Positions 21,440 to 31,164 of a DNA stretch of 64,000 bases are shown here, piece by piece. The translations under genes were made by a program, and so were the position numbers. The notes under the pieces were generated by a model, which saw only the letters and a list, made by a program, of their open reading frames with translations, ran no database searches and was not told where the DNA came from. Numbering within the stretch: the first letter of the stretch is position 1; each line of letters begins with the position of its first letter. Source of the stretch: Lamellibrachia columna (taxonomy: Eukaryota > Annelida > Polychaeta > Sabellida > Siboglinidae); the NCBI GenBank assembly GCA_963662155.1, contig OY759262.1, positions 11,511,000 to 11,574,999 on the forward strand, written 5' to 3'.

Positions 21440-23420
21440 ATATTAACATACAAATTGTTCCATTTACATTACATGGCTTAAATAGAACATGGAATGCAAA
21501 AACTTCTCCATTTGCCGCAAGGAATATAAAGGGGGTCTACAATTGTGCCATTTACACTGTATGCCTTAATAAACTTATACTCCAATTACAATGCATGGAC
21601 CTAACAAAACAAACATATTTACATATGTTTTCTCCCTGCAAGGGGTAACAAAACTGTTCCGCCTCGTCTGCACGGATTAGTAAAATTTCAGTAATTTGTC
21701 CACTTCATGGATTCACCCAATTTTCCATCTACACAGCATGGAATGTAGAAACTCCTCCGTTTCACCGCACGGACTACAATTGTGCCATTTACACTGCATG
21801 GAAATAAACCTTCTCCATATCAATTCTCCGCTTACACCGCACAAAATACAATGGTGCCATTTACCTGCATGGCTTAACAAAAGTTAGCGTTCATATACAC
21901 CGCATGGAAATAACAAAACGTCTCTATATCACTGCATGTATTACCCAGATATACATCCGCTTACTCGCTGCCTGGGTTAACAAAACTGTTCCGCCTGCAA
22001 TGCACGGATTAGTGAAAATTTCAATAAATTTCCTAATGCATGGGTTAACCCACCATCTCCGTGTACACCGCACGAACTACCGAAACTGGTCCGTTTCCAC
22101 CGTACGGAATATAAATGTGCTATTTACACCGCATGGCTTACCAAAAGTTAATTTAATTTACATCGCATGGAAATAACAGAACCTATCCATATCACTTTCC
22201 GTTGTCACCGCAAGGACTACAGAAATTGCCCCGTTTACACCGCACGGAATACAATTGAGCCATTTACACCTCATGGCTTGCCAAAAGTTAATTTCCATTT
22301 ACACTGCATGGAAATAACAGAACTTTTCCATATAACTTTCCGTTTTCACGGCACGGACTACAAAAATTGCTCCGTTTCCACCGCACGGAATACAATTGTG
22401 CCATTTACACCGCATGGCTTACCAAACGTTAATTTCCATTTACACCGCATGGAAATAACAAAGTCTCCGTATCACGTTCCGTTTTCACCGCACGGACTAT
22501 CGAAATTGCTCCGTTTACACCGCATGGAATAAAATTGTGCCATTTCCACCGCATGGCTTAACGAGAGTTAATTTCCATTTACACCTCATGGAAATAACTA
22601 AACTCCTCCATATCACTTTCCGTTTTCACCGCACGGACTATCGAAATTGCTCCGTTTACACCGCACGGGATACAATTGTGCCATTTACACCGCATGGGTT
22701 AACAAAAGTAAATTTCCATTTACACCGCATGGAAATAACAAACCTTCTCCATATCACTTTCTGTTTTCACCGCACGGACTACAGAAACTGCTCCGTTTAC
22801 ACCGCACGGAATATAATTGCGCCATTTACATCACATGGCTTAACAAGAGTTAATTTCCATTTACACCGCATGGAAATAACAAAACTCCTCCATATCACTT
22901 TCCGTTTTCACCGCACGGACTATCGAAATTGCTCCGTTTACACCGCACGGAATACAATTGTGCCATTTACACCGCATGGGTTAACAAAAGTAAATTTCCA
23001 TTTACACCGCATGGAAATAACAAAACTTCTCCATATCACTTTCCGTTTTCACCGCACGGACTACAGAAACTGCTCCGTTTACACCGCACGGAATACAATT
23101 ATGCCATCTACACCGCATGGCTTAACGAAACTTAATTTCCATTTACACCGCATGGAACAACAAACTACGCCATATCACTTCTCCGTTTACACCGCACGGT
23201 ATACAGAAACCCCTCCATTTCCAACGTACGGAATACAATTGTGCCATTTACACCACATGGCTTAGCAAACGTTATCTTTTTATTTACACCCGTGACACCG
23301 CCTGGAAATAACAAACAACTCCTCACTATCACTGCATGGAGTAACTAAATTTAGATCCGCTTACTCACAGCATAGGTTAACAAAACTGTTCCACTTCCAC
23401 CGCACAGATTAGTTACATTT
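21440..23420. repeat. Satellite array A, ~141-bp unit built from TTTACACCGCATGG-type submotifs
   Basis: About 2 kb. The clear part (22180-23260) repeats about every 141 bases: CGTTTTCACCGCACGGACTA starts near 22621, 22762, 22904 and 23045. Each unit contains several copies of ACCGCACGG/ACCGCATGG about 28-35 bases apart. The ends are degenerate. 141 is a multiple of three, so ORFs up to 242 residues run through the array; they are not genes. Confidence 0.88.
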
Positions 23421-23464
23421 TCAATGTTCTTATTGCATGGCTTAATCCAATTTCCTCGTTTACA

Positions 23465-23850
23465 CGACCTGTGGATGTCTCCATCAAGCGGTCGGTTGTC
23501 GGCCAAGGAGGATCCACCATGCCAGTATCCTGACGACTCGAAGAGGGCACTGGCTCAGGAGCCACGGAAGTCGCCGCTTGACGGGCACTGGAGGAAGAGT
23601 GAACATTGGCTTGTCCACTCGTCGAGGGCACAGGCGCTGGAGCAGCAGGTGCCAACGGCAAAAGCTGGCCGGACGATCGGATGACTCGATGGAGCCACTG
23701 CGGATGATGCCGCCACCTGGCGATCAACAGAGGCTGACGCAACTGCGTCGTGACCTGTTGCAGCGCTACACGCAACAACTCCCGCATCACGCGCATCTCA
23801 TGATGAAGTTGCTCCGTTGCTGTAACATTTACTGTTCAAGTTGAACACTG
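23465..23850 (-). CDS. Putative coiled-coil and Pro/Ser-rich exon between the satellite arrays
   Basis: A GC-rich island between arrays A and B. On the minus strand, after an ATGTTACAG acceptor near 23832, it reads ATEQLHHEMRVMRELLRVAL then QQVTTQLRQPLL, a charged helix. A Pro/Ser-rich part follows (APAAPAPVPSTSGQ). A donor CAG|GTGGCG is possible after the helix. I do not recognise the protein. It may be part of a mobile element that carries the arrays, perhaps together with the SGNH-like segment at 25624-25842. Confidence 0.35.
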
Positions 23851-23939
23851 CACCCAATCGTAGTAATGTGAACCTTATGTACGCTGTGTCATTACAAACT
23901 AGGGACCATGGTTAACCCTTGACCAACATTATCCACTCA

Positions 23940-25490
23940 CATACTACAACGATACCCGCTCCGGTAATCCAACTGTATGGTGGAATCAGACAAAAGAAAA
24001 TGACCATGCCCTGTACACCGTAGGGACGAATAGTGTAAACCGGTCATTTACCCCGAATGGAGGAATAATAAAATTACCATGCCATGAACCGCACGGGGAC
24101 CCATATTATCGTCAGACAAGTTACACTGTATGGTGGAACAAGAAATCAAAATTAACATGCACTACCGTAGGAACGATAGCATAAACCGACCATTCAAACT
24201 GTATGGCGGAATAAGACAATTAATGATTACCATGCCCTGTACGCTGTGGGAAACACCATCACAGCCACCATACCCACCTTATGGCAGAACAAGAAAAATT
24301 AAAAGTAACCTGCCCTGTACACCACAGGGCCAAAGAACATAAACCGACCATTTACACCGTATGGCGGAATAAGGAAAATAAAAATGCCCTGTACACCATA
24401 GGGCCAAAGATTATACACCAACCATTAACACTGTATGGCGGAATAAATAAAAAATGCCCTGTACACCATAGGGCCAAAGAACATAAACCGACCATTTACA
24501 CTGCATGGCGGAATAAGGAAAATAAAAATGCCCTGTACACCATAGGGCCAAAGAACATAAACCGACCATTTACACTGCATGGCGGAATAAGGAAAATAAA
24601 AATGCCCTGTACACCATAGGGCCAAAGATTATACCCCGACCATTAATACCGTATGGCGGATTAAAATTACAAATGCCCTGTACACCATAGGGCCAAAGAT
24701 TATACACCGACCATTTACACCGTATGGCGGAATAAAATTAACAATGCCCTGTACACCATAGGGCCACAGATTATACACCGACCATTTACACCGTATGGCG
24801 GAATTTAATTAAAAAATGCACTGTACACCATAGGGCCAAAGATTATACACCGACCATTTACACCATATGGCGGAATAAAATGAACAATGCCCTGTACACC
24901 ATAGGGCCAAAGATTATACACCGACCATATACACCGTATGGCGGAATAAGATGAACGATGCCCTGTACACCATAGGGCCAAAGATTATACACCGACCATT
25001 TACACCGTATGGCGGAATTTAATAAAAATAAAAATGCCCTGTACACCATAGGGCCAAAGATTTTACACCAACCATTTACACCGTATGGCGGAATAAAATA
25101 AAAAATGCCCTGTACACCATAGGGCCCTTCCTCTAGTCCGACCATTTACACCGTATGGCGGAATACAGAAATTAAAAATGCCCTGTACCCCATAGGGCCA
25201 AAGATTATACACCGACCATTTACACTGTATGGCGGAATAAAATTAGCAATGCCCTGTACACCATAGGGCCAAAGATTATACACCGACCATTTACACCGTA
25301 TGGCGGAATTTAATTTTAAAAATGCCCTGTACACCATAGGGGCAAAGATTATACACCGACCATATACACCGTATGGCGGAATGAAATTAAAAATGCCCTG
25401 TACACCATAGGGCCAAAATTCATTCACCGACCATTAACACCGTATGGCGGAATAAAGTTAAAAATGACCCGTACACCATAGCATAGGGCC
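23940..25490. repeat. Satellite array B, ~65-75-bp unit with TACACCGTATGGCGGAATAA
   Basis: About 21 units, each with two core motifs: GCCCTGTACACCATAGGGCC and ACCATTTACACCGTATGGCG. Spacing between TGCCCTGTACACC starts is about 65-75 bases. The TTTACACCGTATGG motif is plainly related to TTTACACCGCATGG of array A, so both arrays derive from one ancestral motif. ORFs here (for example 24858-25427, minus) are repeat by-products. Confidence 0.9.
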
Positions 25491-25550
25491 ATTCCCCCAA
25501 TACAGCTGATGTTCGCCGAGAAGGGACTATGCTAACCATCACATAAGATG

Positions 25551-25662
25551 TGCGCCGGGTGAGGAACGAACTCACAACCTCCGCATATCTCAGTCTGCCA
25601 CGCCTGTTGCCAGGCGGTACTGTTTATAAGTACGGCGCGCTAACCGACTGTGCCACCGGGGC
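25551..25662 (-). tRNA. tRNA-Ile (anticodon UAU) with intron, or a recent pseudogene of it
   Basis: On the minus strand from 25662: acceptor GCCCCGG pairs with CCGGCGC (one C-C mismatch at pair 3-70). An A box TGGCACAGTCGG and D arm follow, then an anticodon stem CCGTA/TGCGG around the loop CTTATA|A, giving anticodon UAU. A ~38-base intron sits after position 37 and contains a hairpin CGCCTG/CAGGCG. The T arm is GTGAG-TTCGTTC-CTCAC and the discriminator is A. Animal tRNA-Ile(UAU) genes characteristically carry an intron at this position. Against full function: the mismatch, and no T-run within 40 bases downstream on the minus strand. Confidence 0.75.
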
Positions 25663-25842
25663 CAAAACCCGGTTCCGTTCCATAGTGGTAACCGTACCGC
25701 CCCGATAGCCTTCGAAAGCGATCCGACAATCCAAACCCTCGCGGAAAGAACCTTGTGCAAAATCTACCTCCGATGCGACAAGACGCTCCAACCAGTAAAT
25801 GTGGCTAGCGCCCAGAACTAAAACCAAAGGTTTAGTAGCCAT
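25624..25842 (-). CDS. SGNH-hydrolase-like N-terminal fragment
   Basis: The minus-strand start MATKPLVLVLGASHIYWLER and a later IAFEGYRGGTV resemble the first two blocks of SGNH/GDSL hydrolase-like domains (G-x-S-H strand end, then a F-x-G-x-x-G turn). The frame then runs into the tRNA gene, so the true exon probably ends at a donor such as GGCG|GTACGG near 25680. Such domains occur in several invertebrate mobile-element proteins. No catalytic Asp-x-x-His block is visible. Function unknown. Confidence 0.4.
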   Translation of the reverse strand: MATKPLVLVLGASHIYWLERLVASEVDFAQGSFREGLDCRIAFEGYRGGTVTTMERNRVLAPVAQSVSAPYL

Positions 25843-25849
25843 TCGTCAG

Positions 25850-26285
25850 GATAATAATAAAAAATTATGCGTAAACGACTGACGATTACCTTTCGCAGTC
25901 CAAGGGTCGGAGGTAACAAAATGGCGGATAAACGGCGTCCGTCTTTGCAACAGAAACTCACCTGAACACACTAGCGAAAAATATCCGATAAGATTGAACA
26001 CAATAAACCGAACAACAAAACTGATCTTGCAATAAAATCAACAAATTCAGCGATAACGAATAATCAGTAACAATAGAAATTCGGAAATATTTGCAGCGCA
26101 AAGGTCTCACAACGACACAAGCTAACTTGGAAATCGAGTGAGGCTGGCTCTAGGTCACGTGGTTGGTGTATCCATACGCGTGAGCGAGTAATTAGGCCAA
26201 TACTCTCTCTACCATAAAAGGTCTAACCTCAAATCGCCTTCATTGCCTTGTCATCTCGCATAAAATCCTTTATGCGCCGCTGTCA
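25850..26285. other. 5' flank of the SGNH-like fragment; no feature identified
   Basis: CpG-richer than the surroundings. A short + strand ORF (MADKRRPSLQQKLT, from about 25920) has a good start context but ends after 14 codons. Nothing further recognised. Confidence 0.35.
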
Positions 26286-26476
26286 CATAAATTCATTTCA
26301 GCTCAGTTTTTACCACAGAAGATATCAGCTCACTTTCCAGTTCCATTTACTAAATTTGAGGGCAATAAATCAGAACATTTGGGGCAGTTATTTGTAACTC
26401 CTGAAATGATAGAAAAGAAAAATAAGAAGATGAAAGATAATAAATCACCTGGAGTTGATGGGATACCACCAAAACT

Positions 26477-26794
26477 TACTTACTTACTTAGGCCCTTAAC
26501 TCCTCCTGGAGCATAGGCCATCCACAACATTTCTCCAGCGCCTCCTGTCTTGGGCAATCCTCTCCAGTTGTTGCCAGCCCTTCCCTGTTTGCTTGATGTC
26601 TGCCTCGAGGTCACGCCGCCAGGTGTTTTTTGGTCTCCCCCTCTTTCTCTTGCCTTGGGGGTTCCATGTCAGGACCTGTCTGGTTATGTTTGTGCTTGGC
26701 TTTCTCAAGGTGTGGCCAAGCCATCCCCATCTCCTCTTAAGGATCTCTATCTCTATTTGGGCTTGGTGTGTTCTATCCCAGAGATCTTTGTTGC
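26477..26794 (-). mobile_element. RTE-like LINE 3' tail nested in CR1
   Basis: 318 bp flanked by a 12-base duplication ACCACCAAAACT (26465-26476 and 26795-26806). On the minus strand it encodes [15 protein letters not shown], then [20 protein letters not shown] and [20 protein letters not shown], the C-terminal tail of RTE-type endonuclease-reverse transcriptases. It ends in a (TAAGT-like) simple 3' repeat at 26477-26490. It is a 5'-truncated insertion, the usual outcome of target-primed reverse transcription. Confidence 0.92.
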
Positions 26795-27353
26795 ACCACC
26801 AAAACTGCTTAAGGAAATTGTTGAGCAAATTAGTACACCACTTGCAAAAGTGTTTAACTTGTCACTAGAAGAAGGAATAGTTCCTTCAGAATGGAAAGAA
26901 GCAAACTTTACGCCACTATTTAAGAAAGGATCGAGGAACAAACCAGAAAATTACAGACCAGTGAGTTTAACATCAGTTATATGTAAATTACTCGAAACAT
27001 TAATTAAATACCACATGGTGGAATTCCTTGTAAATAAATTGTAAATAAATTAATAAATACATCTCAACATGGGTTCCTAAAAGCAAGGTCATGTCTAAAC
27101 AATCTCTTATGTTTTTTTGAAGAAATTACCAAGTTGGTTGATGTCTATTTAGATTTTCAGAAAGCTTTCGATAAAGTGCCACATCAAAGATTGTTACTTA
27201 AACTAAAAGCCCATGGTATAGGTAATGATGTCATCCACTAGATAGAAAAGTGGCTTACACACAGAAGGCAGAGAGTAATAGTAGATGGTGAGATTTCAAA
27301 CTGGAAATCTGTTTTGAGTGTGGTACCACAGGGATCAGTATTAGGCCCTATAC

Positions 27354-27361
<8 letters not shown>

Positions 27362-27406
<45 letters not shown>
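27362..27406. repeat. (TA)n microsatellite inside the reverse transcriptase
   Basis: About 45 bases of perfect TA located where the related copy reads FLIYINDL. It adds an in-frame (IY)n run without breaking the frame. Confidence 0.9.
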
Positions 27407-27409
<3 letters not shown>

Positions 27410-29579
27410 GATTTGGAAGATGACATATCAAGCATAGTATTGAAATTTGCAGATGACACTAAAGTATTCAGAAAGGTTACTAATATTACAGATAAAAAAA
27501 ATTTACAGGATGATCTAGATAAATTAGTAAAATAGTCAGAGAAATGACAAATGTTATTACATTTTGGGAAGTGTAAATGCATACACATAGGACATGGAAA
27601 TATGGACGAAGAATATAAAATGGGCGATGCTGTACTAGGTAGAACCATACAAGAAAAGACTTAGGTGTAACATTTAGTGCTGACATGAAAGTTTCAGAGC
27701 AATGTGGGATTGCTGCTTCGAAAGGAAATCAAATTCTAGGGCTAATTAGGAGAACTATCACGTATAAGGAGAAACAGCTAATTGTACCCCTGTACAAAGC
27801 AATAGTTAGACCACATTTGGAATATTGTATTCAAGCATGGCGGCCGTATCGTAAGAAGGACATAGAAAAACTAGAAAGAATACAACGAAGAGCAACTAAA
27901 ATGATTCCAGAATTAAGAGACCTCAGTTATGAAAGCCGCTTATTACAATGTGGTTTGACAACACTAGAGACCAGGCGACTAAGAGGAGACCAAATAGAAG
28001 TGTTTAAAATAGTGAATGGTTATGAGGATGTTGATAGGAATATGTTCTTCAAACTTAAAGAAGGCAGTAGAACCAGAGGACACAAAGCATCATTAGTTAA
28101 GGAACAGTGTAGGTTGGACATGAGAAAGTACTCTTTCTCACAGAGGGTGATAAATGAATGGAACAAACTGCCAAATGATTGTGTTAATGCTAGTATTGTG
28201 AATATGCCTGGCCTGAAATGTCTAAAACCATTTATTTCTGCAGCTTGTTCTGCTGATAGTTGTTTTAATTAAAGGGACTGTACTCCCTAGTGGGGTGCAT
28301 TTTTATTTGGATTTGTCAACATCTAAATATTGACATATACCTGTAAAAATTTGACATGTAATTAAGGGTCTTAATTAAGAGTCTAAATTACATGTCAAAT
28401 GTTGACAGGTATATTTTCTTAATAAGAAAAACATCCTACTTTGAAGAAATTTTTTATCATAATGTGTCATGTAAGTTTTTTTATGCAAGCATTATTTAAA
28501 TGAAACATTTCTTTAATGTTAAAAAATATGTCCACACTTTATGGCTTATATCGTCTCAGGTATTTCCCATAGATTTCTCATTTTTGCACACAGTACTTTT
28601 TGAAATGTATCTGTGGTATGTTATAGGCTTAATTTCCTACTGCATATAATTTATGGTTTATAGCAATACAAATTAATTCTAATTTTGGCCACATAATTAA
28701 GAATTTTATTCAACCATAACTTAATGATAGGGTAAGATAGCATTTTTTTTAGAAAAAAAAAAAAACACTGGTAATGTGAATTAGTATACACAATTTCAAG
28801 TAAATTGCTTGAAAAAACAAATAATGTATGCACCAAAATCCATTTTCAATAAAGTTTTCTTACAATAATTTTTGAATTCCTACAAATTTCCTTAAAAAAT
28901 TTTTTTTTTAATTCCTTACATTTTTTCCAAGGGTGGTATGATGACTGAGACTACCTTATTTTGTGTGCATCAAGCTTGGCAACAAATGCATTTGAATGTT
29001 GAGCATTTAAATGCGCATTCCATTGCAGCCATCACGTTGTCTGTGCATTTACATTTGTATGTATATCTAAACATTTGCATTTGAATGCAATCTCCAAACA
29101 TTTGATTTTTCAAATCCCCAACCAATTTCAAATGCTTTTAAATGCAAATATAAATGTTGGAATAATATCACTCAAAAGTATTATATTATTGCTTAATAAG
29201 CCTCATATTTTGTACTATGCATAGTTGTTTGATTCTAATTCACAATGAATAAAATCTACATTTACAATGTTTCGAGATCAATGCAAATGCATTTACAAAT
29301 GTATATCCAAAACACTTAAATTTTTAATGTGACCTCAGAACATTTGTAATTAAATGTGATTCTGGAAAATGGCATTTACATTTGAATAAAGTAAAACATT
29401 TGCATTTAAATTCACTTATACGCATGTGTGAGTATGTCTTCAAATTTTAAGAGGGATGCCAGGGTTGTATACAAGTGAGGTATTTTACCCAAGTCACAGC
29501 CTTGCTTGCTTGTTTATGTCGAGTGAGTTCCTTGAATCACAATGAGCCTCCATGATTTTCTGTCTGTTGAATAAGTTGA

Positions 29580-29715
29580 CATTTGTAGTGATCATATGTA
29601 GTGATCATAATTATGTAGTGATCATATGCAGTGATCATATGTAGTGGTCATATGTAGTTATCATATGTAGTGATCATATGTAGTGACCATATATAGTGAT
29701 CATATGTAGTGATCA
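29580..29715. repeat. Short tandem repeat TGTAGTGATCATA (13-15 bp)
   Basis: About nine to ten imperfect copies, each containing TGATCA. Confidence 0.85.
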
Positions 29716-31013
29716 AGGCAGCCAAATTACAGCCAGATTTATAGGTCCAAAGTCTGATAATTTTTATTGTAAAATCATGTTTATGTAGTATCAACTAAAT
29801 TTGAATGAATCGGGAGGAATGCTGAATGGAGAAAGCTGACAAGGCATACAAAGGCAAACAGGATAGTCATGTTGTTCTTGTTTCAATTATTTATTACTCC
29901 CAGTTGTGCCTACAGTGTGGAAATATTCATGTATTTTTGTGGTGATTGTAGCCCCATGACTCCGCCGTGTGCTGTTTATATAACTGGTCCGCCCTGATCC
30001 GTCTTTTAGGCTGCCCCTGCTGAATGACAAGGTTGACATTCATTAACAGATAACAGTCAAATTATATTTTTTAATTGATCATTAAAGACATTTGGTGGTC
30101 ATGATGTTAGACTTGATATAGTCTACACTATATAACATGATTTTATGAGGAATAGATCAGACTTTGCACCTTTAAGATATTGTCTAGAGGTGGCTCTTTT
30201 ACCACCCAGAATTGTTCTTGGTGGGGGTGGCTGTGTATGTAAGTGGCTATAATGTGTATGCCAAATGATCTGTGTTAGCATTTTTTTCTGCACGGATGCC
30301 AGTATTACAACAACAAGTTACACTTTTTATATGTGCGTTTATTATTTTAATTCATTGTTTAATTGATCATGTACCAAGATGCAGCAACTTTTATTTTTTA
30401 ACTTGTAAGTTGTAACTTTCATATAGGTGTTACAATAGTGGTATTGGCCTGAAGTGTGTTGGCCCTGATGGGTCTTTCCCTGGTTTCAGGAGTGCCACAA
30501 CATGTGCTAGCCTCCACATACTTGTATTGTATATGTAGTATGTACAGTACTGTACAGTGGTTGTTGCTATGTTGTATAACATTATGTGTGCATACGTGCG
30601 TGCGTGCATGCGTGCGTGCGTGCGTGCGGATGCATGTGTGTATGAAGGCACGCAAGCTTGCGTGCAGGCGGGTTACATGTGTGCATGTGTGTGTGCATGC
30701 ATGTGTATATTTGTTAATGATTCCATAATTAATAAGGCTGCTGCTGATGTTTACCAATTTCTGCATGAATTACTATGCACACGTGCCTTGTGGCGAAAAA
30801 AAGTGAGCAGTATCCTCAGCAGATTATGAAAACATTGTCTGACCTGTGAATCCACTTTCACAAAGTGCTCTTTGAAAAAGTGCTCTGTAGGTCAATGGTC
30901 AACTGGTCAATGCCTGAGCTATTATTCATACAACATGAAAAGACCAACTGGTCTATAAGTTGATGGCTTCAGAGATTACCTGTTCAATGAAACAGTGCAG
31001 AAAAATTACTCCC

Positions 31014-31071
31014 TTGTGTTGTGTTGTGTTGTGTTGTGTTGTGTTGTGTTGTGTTGTGTTGTGTTGTGTTG
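31014..31071. repeat. (GTGTT)n microsatellite
   Basis: About 11 perfect copies of a pentanucleotide. Confidence 0.92.
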
Positions 31072-31164
31072 GCACTGTTGGGGTGGCAACTCATTGGGGC
31101 TGTAAACATGCCAGCCCTAAATATTTACAGCCAGAGAGAGCGATTAGTGGTAGCTGTAATTATT

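Larger units (their letters stand above)
26288..28272 (+). mobile_element. CR1-like LINE, reverse transcriptase and 3' part, interrupted
   Basis: The + strand encodes a decayed CR1-like reverse transcriptase. Blocks seen: KSPGVDGIPPKL (about 26445), WKEANFTPLFKKGSRNKPEN and YRPVSLTSVICKLLE (26890-26990), DFQKAFDKVPHQRL (27150), then the FADDTKVFRKV catalytic box (27447) and a conserved 195-residue tail (27685-28272). Stops and frameshifts occur near 27045, 27240 and 27535. It is split by an RTE tail (26477-26794) and carries a (TA)n expansion (27362-27406). It is the same family as the minus-strand copy at 31165-35190. Confidence 0.9.
28273..31160. other. Intron 1, repeat-rich stretch without genes
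   Basis: Contains an inverted repeat (28337-28364 with 28384-28412), a field of ATGCAAAT/CATTTGAATG motifs (28980-29430), a 13-15-bp TGTAGTGATCATA repeat (29580-29715), a (CGTG)n/(CATG)n tract (30590-30710) and an 11-fold GTGTT repeat (31014-31070). ORFs at 30419-30829 follow these simple repeats. No gene recognised. Confidence 0.6.

Noticed and set aside
22537..23265. 242-residue + strand ORF rich in HRMEITK and TARNTI repeats
   Set aside because: It follows satellite array A, whose 141-bp unit is a multiple of three. Other frames are open in the same way, and there is no gene signal.
24281..25427. ORFs of 66-112 residues in the second satellite
   Set aside because: Follow the ~70-bp repeat. 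No start context, domain or consistent frame.
30419..30829. Cys/Val- and His/Thr-rich ORFs
   Set aside because: Translations of a (CGTG)n/(CATG)n simple repeat.
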